NCBI GenBank assembly: GCA_029204225.1
Contig: CM055114.1
Location: forward strand, 12,770,144 to 12,834,143
Source of the DNA: Diphasiastrum complanatum
Taxonomy: Eukaryota; Streptophyta; Lycopodiopsida; Lycopodiales; Lycopodiaceae
Length of the DNA stretch: 64,000 nt
Direction of reading: 5' to 3'
A model generated the notes under the pieces. The model was given only the letters and a program-made list of their open reading frames with translations, was not told the origin of the DNA and did no database searches. Positions 26,301 through 39,664 of the stretch are shown in pieces (the first letter of the stretch is position 1; each line of letters opens with the position of its first letter). The position numbers and the translations under genes were made by a program.

Positions 26301-29300
26301 TTCATTATCAGCCTAGTAAATTCATTATCAGAAGTGTTGCCTCCATCGCTCTCTACCTGAATCCAATTGCCGCCACTCCATCCTACCTCATTTAAGAATA
26401 ATCACACCTAGCTCTGCTTCCAGTTGGTATGGAGCATTTGACTCCATCCTCCTAATCTGCAACCCCCTTGATCCTATTTGCGTCAGATGGTCCATCGATC
26501 CGATCTGCATTTCTTTACTCGTTTCTTTACCCGCTTACTTTGTCGTAAGAAATGGGCATATGATAGTCTGGAAGAGCGACGACTGATTGGTCTTCTCTAT
26601 AGTTATTCCATAGGGGCATTCTGGCGTGAGTTCATTCCCCGTGCTCCACCTCTGCTCCTTGATGACTTGCACATTTGGACTGAGTATGCCACTGCTTTAT
26701 ATACCATCGATACCGATACACTTATTTCCATTTCCCCTAGACCTCCTAAGTTTACCTTCTTCACTTCTGATATGGTCCACAATGCCATCAAGAAAATGAA
26801 CACCAATAAAGCCAAGGATATTGATGACCTTGATTCCGAGCTTTTAATCCATGCTGCCGATTTACTATCACCTCTCCTAGCCACTCTACTCAATCAAGCC
26901 GTTGTCTCCGGTTCCTTCTTCTTGGTGCACCAACATCATCCATCCCATACACAAAAATGGTGATCCCAAGAATCCTAGTAACTATCGGACTCTTATGATT
27001 GGGCACGTTATCAAGCCGTTGTCTCCGGTTCCTTCTTCTGGGTGCACCAACATCATCCATCCCATACACAAAAATGGTGATCCCAAGAATCCTAGTAACT
27101 ATCGGACTCTTATGATTGGGCACGTTATCACGAAGTTGTGCATTATTCTTCAGTCAGCTGTCAGTACTGAGTCAGAGACCAAGAGATTGCATGCTATGGG
27201 CCAGGCTGGATTTAGAGCTCATTATTCTACCACAAATCATATCTTTACTCTCAGAGCCATTATTGAGGAAGCTCGGCACCGGCGAGAGCGAGTTTATTGC
27301 TGGTTCGTTGACTTCAGAAAGCCTTCGACTCTGTCCCACGCTCCTTACTCATCCGGCAGATACGAGACCTTGGCTTTTCTGATGACACAGTCCTAGCAGT
27401 GATGGCACTTTATGAGAGAGTATTGGGATGTTTCCGGAGTGACAAAGGTATCTCAGAGCAGATCATGAGCACTATTGGGGTGAAGCAGGGATTCCCACTC
27501 ACCTACACTTTTTGGATTATATATTGATGAGTTGGAGAGAGTTATTGAGCAGTGCGGTGGTTCTGGTTGCAGACTTGGTGACATCTTGATCGTTATTCTT
27601 CTTTATGCAGATGATGTGGTTCTACTTTCACCTACTAGAGAGGGGTTACAGAGACAGATTGATTGTCTTCATGATTTTTGTTCCAGATGGGGCCTAGGGG
27701 TGAACATTGTGAAGACCAAGGTGATGGTCTTCAACACTTCCAAGAGCTTTATGTTGAGACAGGAGCTCCTTTTTGACAGTCGGCCGTTAGAGATTGTTCC
27801 ATCCTACACTTACTTGGGCACACTTTTTACTGGTCCTATATTTAGTATGAGACAAGCAACTTCTAGTAGACTTGGGAAAGGCCATGCTTCCCTTGCCCAA
27901 ATGGAGAGATTTTGCTTCCGTAAGTCTATTCGAGATGCCTCGAGTAAGTGTCAGCTTTTTGACACCATTGTTTCTCCTATAGCCCTATATGCATCAACTG
28001 CATGGTGCACGGGCCTCACTTCATCTAACTGGGCCAGTATCTCGCGATTACAGATCACTATGCTTTCACGCACGATTCGGGCTAAGCCTTCAGTACCACA
28101 CCAGATCATCCTTGCTGAGTTTGCGGTTCCGCCTATGTACCTTGATGCCTTACTACAACTCATCACATATATTCAGCACGTCAGTGCATTCCAGTCCTCT
28201 GAGCAGACATATACTCAGGATGCTCTCAGTTCATCTCAGCATCTTCAGGGCTACCATGTGGCTTGGTTCTCTCAGGCCTCCAGACTTCTTAGCACACTCG
28301 GTATCTCTATCACTAATCTTCCTTCTGGTACCCATGACTAGATCAGACGATTCATTTATAGAGCTTACCTTGAGCGAGCCTGGCATAGCCAGTTGGGTGT
28401 CAAACCCGACTTTTATCGACTTCATTTTTTGGAGACAAATGTATCAGGGTCCCCACTTCTACCACTTTACCTACGATCTGGATTATCACATGGTCTCAGA
28501 TTCATATTGGGTCAGCTCCGTGTCTCTTCACACCAGCTTGAGATTGAGAGGATCCACGTTGTGTTGCACTTATGATCCGAGACATGTTTCTATTACGATG
28601 GGATCTACAGCCTCGGCGTCAGATTGCTCCTGACACACAGCTTCAAATCACCTCCTTTTTCTCCAAACGACGTTCACGACCAATCCCAGATTCAGATGAT
28701 GAGGATGAGGATGAGGACATGACTTCCCACAGAGATCAGAGGCAGCGCACCTCCCAGCATTACCCAACAGCCAGACCTCTTCGTCCTACCACGAGGAGAC
28801 GACCCTCTTACATTCGACATCGGCAACAGATCTAAGTCTCACTCCCCACTGCAGCTTGTATTACATCTTTTTTCAATAGTAGCAGCAGCAGTAAAAGCAG
28901 CATCACCTCCAAGACATGATCTGTGGCTTGCATTATACATAGCCATTTCTTGCTTTATACCTTTTGGTTTACTTAACTTTGGTATTTGTATTTAGATTTA
29001 CTATATATGCTTTTCTTTCAGTTTTCGAGACGTTTTTCATACGCTCCCAGATGGTCCCACATACTTGATATGTACTTATTTGTCTTATATGCCTTTAGCA
29101 TGGAAAAGACATTAATAAAGCTTTCTTTCTTTCTTCTTTCTACTCCACTACCTCCTACTTCCACAGTTCAACATCTTGTCCCTGCTACATTCCCCATCTG
29201 CTGCTCTATCACATTATATTATAATGCATTCACAATCCATGATCTGGTACAGCGTGTTTTATCTTTTGTAAACAGTACAAATGCCTAAAGAAACCATTCC

Positions 29301-32300
29301 CGCCTATAGATGCTACTCCAGATGAGATGATAAAGTCTATATGATGAGATGAGTCCTATAGATGAGAAGAGGAAAGTTGGTGAGCATGTACTTATTTTTC
29401 TCAAATATTTTCTTTAAAATATTTTGCTCTTATGAGGTAGAAGCATGAAGATCTAAGCAACTTTACAGTGAGAATATCTTCTATGGCTATTTAATAATGT
29501 TGTTTTTACTATAGCCAAGCAAGTATAATGAGAGATTATATACAAATTCAAGAAATGTATATGGTTGATTATACTAAAGTTTAGATCCAACGGTACCAGG
29601 ATCCGCGGATCCCGTTACCGCGGATCCAGTGTGGTATCGCGGATCCATACTGATCCGCGGTACCACAATATTTAATATTTTTTAGTATATAATATTTTTT
29701 AATATTTAATATATTACTGTATTTTTTTTTAACCTAATCCCCCCCCCTCGCTTCATCTCTCTCCCTGCCCGTCGCCCTACTGTCCGCGCCCTCCCTGCTG
29801 TCCGCCCATCGCCCTACTGTCCGCGCCCTCCCAGCTGTCTTCGCATTGCACTGATCGCGTCCTCCCCTGCTATTGCTATTTCAGCCTTTATTGTGGTTTT
29901 TTCAAGCCTTCCGACTCCTATCGCACCCACAGAGATCTCTGCCTTCTTTCCCCAGTCCTTTCTACAGAGATGGTGCATTCCAACCTTGCCAATCTGTGGG
30001 ACGAGGTGGACATTGTCAGGCGGGTTCCCGACAAGTCTAACAAGTCCGGTGCAAGGATAGTGCGCTGTCGATATTGCCTGACAAAGTTCGTTGCCACCCT
30101 CACTCGCCTTAAAGGTCACCTACTCGGCGCACGCGCGAGAGATGGTGGCACACTGAATGCTGCCCCCTATGCCAGCATGTCCGTTCCCGTCAGGCAGCGA
30201 CTTTTGGATACCTACGGGCCACGTCTTGTGGCGGGGGAGAACACCATTTCGGAGGGTGTTCTTCGGTTTTGCACCGCTCCTTACGTGGTTGACCCCGAGT
30301 TGCTGTCTGCTTGGCTGGCACGCACGAGGAGAGGGAGTGCATCCTCATCCAGTCCCTTTGCCCCTCGTCCCTCTCAGACAGTTCCGCCTCACGCACCCCC
30401 ATCTGCACCCATTCCGGTGGATCCTGTCCCACCGCGTCCGCCAGTTGCCACTGTGGTTCCACCACCACCTACTGTTGCTCGCACTCCCCCAGTTTACGAC
30501 TTTCTCATGGACTCTCCGCCTCCCGAGCAGGAGCAGGCCCCGGATGCCAGTGACGAGGCCTTCCAGGATGTTGAGGAGATCCCTTCCTCCCTCCCTTCAC
30601 ATGCGGATGACCACCCTACCCAGCAGTTTTCGTATCCCATGCCAGATGTCCACCCTCCACCAGTGTACCCCACTTACGCTGCTGCACCCATCCCGGCCAG
30701 TGCATCCCACTCTCCCCATTCCACGTCTACAGCTGATGCATCCACTAGTGCCCAGGCTGTCGCGTCATCATCCATTCCCGTCACGTTTGGTACACCGTGC
30801 TGGAGGTCCGCTACCCGTCGCCCAGCTGGGAGAGTTCTTAGGCAGCAGAGCATTCGTGGAGCGCATCAGCCGCACATGGATAGAGAGGCCACACAGGCCG
30901 TGGCCAGCCTGATTTATGAGCTGAACCTTCCATTTGCCATCACCGACTTCGAGCCCTTCAGAAGGGCCTTCCGCCTTGCACAGTCTGTCAGCCCTAGCTG
31001 GAGAGTCCCTAGTTCAGAGGTTGTCCGCACACACGTGCTGAGGGATAGGGTCGAGTCACTGTCTAGAGAGATGGAGCCTCTACGTCGCCACTGGGCCACT
31101 TACGGTTGCAGCATCATGTCCGATGGCCGGACTGATGTCAGGAGAGGGCCGATCCTCAACATACTGGTCTCCAGCTGCATGGGCACACAGTTTTTGAGGG
31201 CAGTGGATTGCAGCAGGGGGGGGAGAGTCATATCTGCAGAGTTCATGTTTGATGTCATCAGGTCTTCCATCCTGTCCATAGGCCCACAGCATGTCGCCAC
31301 AGTGGTGACGGACAATGCCACGAACTGCATTCAGATGGGTGTACTGCTAGAGGCCGAGTTCCCTCACATTGTTCATACCCCCTGTGCCGCGCAAGGCTTA
31401 CACCTTCTGATGGGGGACATAGGTGCACTTCCTTGGGTTAGAGCCATCGTCCGTGAGGCCCTCTTCCTGGTGACTTTTGTCACCAGGAAGAGGCGTGTTC
31501 TTGCCATGTTCCGGGTGTTCAGCCATCTAGACCTCCGTAAGCCAGCCCCCACACGCTTTGCATTCGACTTGGTGGTCATCGACCGTCTGATCAGGTGCAG
31601 GGCGCAGCTTCTACAGATGGTTGCCAGTGATCTTTGGTGTGCCAGTACATTTCCGCGCACTGAGGATGGGGAGCACTTTTCTTCCACGGTGAGGGGAGAC
31701 CAATTTTGGAGGGATGCACAGACATTGTCAAGACTGCTTCGACCACTTTACATTGTGCTCCGCACGGTTGACAGCAAGGGGTCGACACTTGGACTGGTAT
31801 ATGAGCTCATGGACCGGATTGGACAGTTCCTACAGCTGCCCATCTTGCAGCCAGAGAGGTAAGCGGTACAGAGTTGTAATTGTTCTTTATCTTTTCAGTG
31901 TTTGCTAGTTTGTTTTTCTGTCGATGTTACGTTTTTTCGTAATGCCCTAAACCACATGCCTCTCACCTGCAGGATGACAGAGCTGAAGTTCATCTGAGAG
32001 ACGCGGTGGAACTACTTCCACAGGAGTATCCACAGCGTTGCACACATGCTGCATCCCCTCTTCCTCTCTCCGACACAGATCGCAGACAGGAAGCTCGAGG
32101 CCGATTGGCTTCAGTACATTCACAGGGTGGGTCCACACATAGGTTTGGATCCTATCAGGCTCATGGAGGAGCTCGCTGCATTTCGTTTCGGCACGGGCAC
32201 ATTCGGCCACCCGGCTGCTCAGGATCCAGAGAGGAGGCAACTACCCATTACCTGGTGGACCATGTTCGGTAGCACATACCCATCTATACAGCGTCTTGCA

Positions 32301-35300
32301 CTGCGTGTCCTTTCTCAGGTATGCATCTCATTTTATCCTCCATTGTTGTGTTTCGTTGAAGACAATGTGCTGAAGTATTTCAATGCACGCACGACAAGAT
32401 TGTGCTGCCTCCGTGTGTGAGCGTAATTGGAGCACATGGGCACTCATTCACACGAGGAGAAGAAACCGGTTGTCAGTGAGTCAGTTGGAGTGGTTGGTGT
32501 TCTGTAGCACCAACGCACGTCTCGCCAGGAGACTTCCGACCATTACGAGCGCATTGCAGGTGATAAGGTAACCTTTCATAGCATGTTGGTTGACTCCTGG
32601 TATGTTGGTTTCATTTCTTGATAGAGTTGTTTCTCTGACATGCCAATTTTAAACCTTGCAGACGAAGATATCCGATTTGGAGCGCCAGGTTGACTTGCCT
32701 ACGGACAGCACCCATCCCATGCCTGCAGATGACCTGGGCACACAGTTGATGGCAGAGAGAGAGGGAGCTTGCCGAGATGAGAGAGAGCTTGGGCTTGAGC
32801 ACAGAGAGCCCCCATTGTACGAGGCAGATGAGCCAGTGTCAAAGGATGATCAGGATGAGGATGAGCCTATTCGGGTTGTGTTCGCCAGATCAGAGCGGGA
32901 TGAGGCATATGATACAGGTGTTGGGCACACGCCTAGAGCAGGGGTCATAGGTGCATCACGTGGTAGAGGTGGGACACATGCCACAGATTATACCGGGAGA
33001 CGGGCAGGGCACACAGGGGGGGCCAGTGGCATACCTTCTTATGTTGATATGATGGAGGAGGCTCTTGATAGGGGGCAGACTGATTTGGGTTTACCTTCCG
33101 CAGCTGCTTTGATGCGTGCATCACAGAGCCATAGGCATTTCTATGACAGCACACTAGAGGAGTCACCAGATGACTTTGATTGTACCGATTGGGAGGCCAT
33201 GCCGGGTCCGCATAGTGCAGAAGATGAGGCACGGGATGTTCCCGAGGATGGTGCTCATGATGAGTCCCAAAGCCCAGACCATTTGTATGAGGATGCCCAG
33301 CTGGACGACTTGATTGCAGACTTGGATTCAGAGGCCCAGCAGATGCCGAGCGTCAGGGCACCCCCATCCTCTCTAGCCAGCATGCCCTACACAAAGTCTC
33401 AGCCAGAGCAGCTACACGAGGTGCCTGCAGTTCCTCCAGTTCCTCAGAGGGTGTATGTGCGCCGCACAGCACCTCCAGTGCCACCGATACCGTTGAGGCC
33501 TGCAGCCCCTTCATCGCCATCCACTTTTGCAGCAGCAGGTCTCCATGGCAGGCCACCATCTGTGCCCAGATCTTCTCTTGCAGCACCCACATCTACAGAC
33601 GCTCCTCCAGTGGCAGCACCCACGGCACATCCTCCTCCATTGGCAGCACCCACGGCACCGGCTTTGGCAGCACCCACAGCACATCCTCCTCCTTTGGCAG
33701 CACCCAGGATGTACCAATACCGTCCACCACAGCGCCCCTTTCAGTACTTATCGCCGCTGTACTTGCCTCCTACAGGGACGGCCCCTCCACATCTAGTTCC
33801 TCCACCAGCAGCAGGCCCACGGGCACACACTCCTCGGACCTATCCTCCACTATCAGCTGCACAGGGACACCCATCTTTGGCTACTCTATCCCAGCCGGCC
33901 GCAGCTTGGGCTCAGCCTAGTCAGCCAGGTGATCTGCATGGGGGTGATGAGGCATTGACGGCTCCCCTCGTCCGCAAGAGGCCAAGAAGGCCCAAGGGTG
34001 CACCGAACAAGAAAGGCAGGGCACAGAAACTGCCAGGGAAGAGAGGACGACCTCGCAAGACTCCAGTTGCTGGTAGAGGTGCAGTATTACAGCCAGCTAC
34101 AGCAGGTGTTGTTGGTTTAGCCTGCTTGGGGGCTGATGCGGAGGCAGATTGGGAGGATGAGGATGACGACTCTTCCCCCTCGGATACACAGCCCATGCCA
34201 GTACCAGACAGACATAGATATCAGTTGCGAGAGTCAGCTCGGGGCCCTGAGTTGTCTCCGGAGCATTCATCTGAGTTTGAGGCAGAGCATTGATTGTAGC
34301 TCCGTCATTTTATTTTTAGCAATTTGATATCATGTTCCATGTTTTGCGGCCAGATGATCGAACACTGTATTCAGACCAATTTTCATATTATATTTGGTGT
34401 TGGACGTATTCTATTCACTGCACAATGTGTATTTGTCAATTTGTAATTGTGATGTTCTACTTGCAGTTTTACTTCAAATGGTGTGTGCGTGTTTTCAATT
34501 AGTTTTCAGTACAGAGTTTGAGAGCATATGCAAAACACAGAAATACAACCCCCCTGATAGCATTTCATAATCACATACATCAGATTGCAATACACAAGGC
34601 ACGCATTGCACAAAAAACACACCGTACATTAATTCAACAGATGTATCAAAACTACAATACGTATTCCCGCCGCATATGGCTGGGGCTGTTCTTTACACCA
34701 TGCCAGACACTAAATACTGCCTCATCTACTGATGAACATTAAATAACAACAGTCAGCCACATACGGCTAGACCCCATCTATGCTAAACATTTCTATGGAT
34801 CCTCCACAGACTCCTCGCCCTCGTCAGGTGCATTGTTCTGTCACTCTCGCTCTGCCTCCCGGTTAGCCGGAGCTGCCTCCTGGTCAGCCCGACGGCGGGC
34901 AGCCCTTTCCCTGACCATGATGAGCTGTCGTCGTGTGAAGTTCATTCCGATCTGCTCATCCAAATCCAGCTCGATAGCGGGGGCGGGGGCCACAGCGGGG
35001 GCGGGGATCTGCAGCTCTGGATGTCTCTGCCGAGTCTCTCGCAGCATCTCTGCAATGTCTGCTTCTTGCTTCCGATGCCTTTCGTTGTGCCTTCGGACAT
35101 CTTCCTCGAGCTTCCTCCTGGCTTCGCCCTCCGCCATCTCACGACACCCTGTTGCTCGAAATGACCCTCACAGCCTCTCACAGCCTCTCAATGGCTCTCA
35201 CTGGCTCTCTCACAGCCCCCCTCTCACAGCCTCTCACTCGGTCTGTCACACAGCCTCTCACAATGCCTCTCTCTGACAGCCTCCCACTGGCTCTCCCTCA

Positions 35301-38300
35301 CAGCTTCTCACAATGCCTCTCACCCCCTCTCACTGGCTCTCTCACTGTCTCGTGAGTGCCTATTTAACCCCACAGCCTGTTTCCCAATTTGCTTTTGTTG
35401 ATGATCCCATGTGCTACTGTACCTGCCCCATGTGCTGATCCCCCACATGCTGCACTGCGATTGGGTCCATGGTCTGCTCCTCCACAGTGCCCATGTGACG
35501 GTGTACCTGTCCGGATGTATTGCTCCCCCACATGCTGCACTCCGATTGGGTCCATGGTCTGCTCCTCCACAGTGCCCATGTGCTATTGTACCTGCCCCAT
35601 GTATTGCTCCCCCACGTGCCGCACTCCGATTGGGTCCGCTCTCCCACAGTGCCCTCAGTACAGTCCCCCTGTATAGTAACATCTTAGTTTTTACCTAGTT
35701 TTAGCCTGTTAAAAGGGTTTTTTTTTTTTTTTTTTTAATAATAAAAAATATTATTTTTGTGGTGCCGCCCTGGTACCGCTGGTCTGAGGGCGGCACCATA
35801 ACCGCGGTACCACCATTATGGTACCGCGGTACCATAATGGCGGTACCACGTGCCACTATGTACTAAACTTTAAACGTTCATATTTATTATTATATTATTA
35901 TCTTGTCACAGATTATATCTTAAAATCATGACAATAGATAGAACCCTATCGTAAGATTACAAACCTAATCTAAAGCCTTTGAATATTCTCTATTAGACCC
36001 CTATTTGATAGAGACAACAAATATAAACTTTAGATATAGTCTAAAAATATGGATACTAAGAGGGATTTGCATACAATACCCAAGTAAATGTAGGACGATA
36101 AAGTTTTGTAAATACATGTGTACATATCATACAACCCACGGTTCCCAGAACCGTGGGTCCTGGAACCGGGGGGTGAACCGTACCACGGTTCATGAACCGT
36201 GGTACGGTTCCAGTATTTGATTAATTAATTGATTGATTAATTACCAAAACCCCTCCCAAGGCATTTTTAGGTTAATTAAATGTGTTCTAGTCCTAGAATA
36301 AGAAAATAAAAACAATAGTGTTCTAGTCCTAGAATAAGAAAATTAAAGGCCATTAGACCCATTAGTTGAAATTACAACATCCATGAGGTTGCTACCACTG
36401 AATAAAGTTCTGTTGATATAGCAAAGCATTAAAAAGCCTCTCATTCAACTAAAAGATAATAGTGTTCCATTCTGCAAGGGAGCAAAAAATGAGGCTTTAC
36501 TCTAAATGGACGAGGAAGAGGTAGCTTTCGAATCTTCACATGTGCAAAGGCTTCCTGTAGTTAACTGTCAAAACTAGAAAGAAAGAAAGAAAGATTTATT
36601 AACGTCTTTTCCATGCCAAAAGGCGTATAAGCGAACAAGTACATCAGGTAAGTTGGAAACAAGACGGATCAATGCTATCAAAGCAAAATAACAATAACTA
36701 ACTAAGAAGAGAGTCATATAGCTAGGATTATATGGTGCGTAGACCATTTACATGTTCAACTGGACATCTCTTCATTTCTCTATCTCAGAATTCTTCTCAT
36801 TAACTACAAGCTTCCGATCTACCAGTCTGATAATACAATCACGATAGATAAGTCGTTTGCCAGTTGATAGAGCTTCTTGTCTTGCCTTCTTACGTTCTTG
36901 AACTTGGATGAAGGTAAGATCTTCGTCCAAGTAGAGTTTGGTATCCCACAATTTGAATCTCTTCCCTAGAACCTCACGCCGGTGAGACACTGACATGAAG
37001 TGCACGACAAGAGTATCGAGGTCCTTAGGTCGCCAGGCAGTTTCCATACCTTTGCTATGGTGTTGAAGATTTCCTTCCAAAAACTTCTCAGCTTCTTCAA
37101 CAGCATTTTGGGAGTTCGGAATACCTCTAACACGAACATTGAGAGGTTTATGCTCTCGCAGATGGCTCTCAATGAACGTGGCTGAGATAAACGAAGGTGA
37201 AGGCAAAGGTGGAGAGATAATTGTAGACGAACCTTTACGTAAATCTACCCATGATTGGACAGCCGATGGTGCTATTCCACCTAACTTTCGAGCTGCTGGA
37301 CTTTAGCTGAAGTAGCGATTTTGGAAGAAGCTTCACTTTTTATAACTGCAACTTTGTTCTTGAGTTCTTGAATGGAAGTATCCAGCTTTTGAAGATGCGA
37401 TTGCACAACTAGAAGCAGAGAAGCAAGTTTCTCTCTGTGATCGTTAAGGTATTCAAATAGACGGAGTTGATCAGTCCGAAGAAGATTGACCGAGGCATAT
37501 GAAGGAAAAGAAACAGGTGCTTCTGGAGTGTTTGGAGTCAAGGGAATAGCTACAGTAATTTCACTATTGGCAAGAATAGGATTTGATGGGGAGATAGGAA
37601 CCGCAATAGGCATAGAATGAGAAGGGGAAGGTGGATCTGGGTGTGAGGAAGATGTTGAAGAAATGTTAGAAACGGAGGATGGATCAGGAGTAGGGGCAAC
37701 GGCTCCTCTGCAGCATGGCATTCTGAGGGACCTTATTGCGATGATGGAGGAGGGCGCTCAGACCTGCAGAGGTAACCTGCAGCAGTAGGGCCCTGGGCAC
37801 AGCGATGGAGCAGATCCGTAGGAGAGAGAGAGAAAGAAAGAAGAAAGAAAGAAAGAAAGCTTTATTAATGTCTTTTCCATGCCAAAAGGCATATAAGACA
37901 AATAAGTACATATCAAGTATCTGGACCATCTGGGAGCGTGTGAAAAAACATCTCCAAAAAACTCAAAGAAAAGCATATATAAGAAATCTAAACACAATTA
38001 TCGGTGTTAGCTAAACCAAAAGGTAGAAAGCAAGAAATGGCTATGTATGATGGAAGCAAGCCGCAGATCAAGTCCTGGAGGTGACACTACTGTTGCTGCT
38101 ACTGAAAAAAGATGTAATACAAGCTGCAGTGGGGAGTGAAACTGAGATCTGCTGCCGATGTCGAATGTAGGGAGGACGTCTCCTCGTAGTAGGCCGAAGA
38201 GGTCTGGCTGCTGGGCCATGCTGGGAGGTGCGCTGCCTCTGATCTCTGTGGAAAGTCGTGTCCTCATCCTTGTCGTCATCATCTAAGTTTGGGACTGGTC

Positions 38301-39601
38301 ATGAACGTCGTGTGGAGAAAATGGAGGTAATCTGAAGCTGTGTGTCAGGAGCAATCTGATGTTGAGGCTAGAGATCCCGTCGTAATAGAAACATCTCTCG
38401 GACCATAAGTGCAACACAACGTGGATCCTCATATGTAACAAGTGAGCGCAAAGTAACTAGTATATCCCTGAACAAGCAATGGTATCTCCCACGAATCTCA
38501 TAATAAGCTGGACAAATGAAAATAAAAGGCTCCTCAATCTCTACTGCCCCTAGGGAACAAAGCTAGCAAATCCTGTCCTCTCGTGGGGTACCCTAAACCC
38601 TAAACCCTGAAACCGGCCAGTCTCAATCTAAAGTTGGTGTGAAGAGACACGGAGCTGACCCAATATGAATCTAAGACCATGTGATAATCCAAATCATAGG
38701 TACAGTGGTAGTAGTGGGGACCCTGATACATCTGTCTCCAAAAAATGAAGCCGATAAAAGTCGAGTTTGACACCCAACTGACCATGCCAGGCTCAATCCA
38801 GGTAAGCTCTATAAATGAATCGTCTGATGTAGTCATGGGTACCAGAAGGAAGGCCAGTGGTAGAGATGCCGAGTGTGCTAAGAAGTCTAGAGGCCTGAGA
38901 GAACCAAGCCACATGGTAGCCCTGACTGTGAAGATGCTGAGATGAAATGAGAGCAGCCTGAGTATATCTCTGCTCAGAAGACTGGAATGCACTGACACGC
39001 TGAATATATGTGATGAGCTGGAGTAAGGCATCAAGGTACATGGGCGGGACCGCAAACTTAGCAAGGATGATCTGATGTGGTACTGAAGGCTTAGCCCAAA
39101 TCATGCGTGAAAGCATAGTGATTTGTAACCGTGAGATACTAGCCCAGTCAGATGAGGTAAGGCCCGTGCACCATGCAGCTGATGCATATAGGGCTGTAGG
39201 AGAAACAATGGTGTCAAAAAGCCTCGAGGCATCTCGAATAGACTTACGGAAGTAAAATCTCTCCATCTGGGCAAGGGAAGCATGGCCCTTTCCCAAGCCT
39301 ACTAGAGGCTGCCTGTCTCATACTAAATATAGGACCAATAAAAAGGGTGCCCAAGTAAGTGTAGGAAGGGACAATCTCTAACGGCCGACTGTCAAAAAGG
39401 AGCTCATGTCTCAACATAAAGCTCCTGGAAGTGTTGAAGACCATCACCTTGGTCTTCACAATGTTCACCCCTAGGCCCCATCTGAAACAAAAATCATGAA
39501 GACAATCAATCTGTCTCTGTAACCCCTCTCTAGTAGGTGAAAGTAGAACCACATCATCTGCATAAAGAAGAATAGCGATCAAGATGTCACCAAGTCTGCA
39601 C

Positions 39602-39664
<63 letters not shown>

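Larger units (their letters stand above)
29580..35860 (+). mobile_element. Large hAT element carrying a transposase
   Basis: The 6281-bp unit is bounded by near-identical 8-mers TACTAAAG (29572-29579) and TACTAAAC (35861-35868). The right end read inwards is CATAGTGGCACGTGGTACC; the left end is TTTAGATCCAACGGTACC, a decayed form. Both ends have palindrome-rich arrays: GGATCCGCGG and GGTACC on the left (29589-29667), GGTACCGCGGTACC and GGTGCCGCC on the right (35757-35851). Inside are a spliced transposase on the plus strand and a short convergent frame on the minus strand. It sits in the 18.2 kb intron. Confidence 0.8.

Noticed and set aside
30157-30912. 251-codon frame in the transposase
   Set aside because: Alternative frame of the G/C-rich, proline-rich transposase region; codon content is a shadow.
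33444-33717. Cys/Gly-rich minus-strand frames
   Set aside because: Antisense of the proline and alanine repeats of the transposase tail.
35320-35682. 120-codon repetitive frame on the minus strand
   Set aside because: A translation of the 84-bp minisatellite; the repeated protein pattern follows from the DNA repeat.
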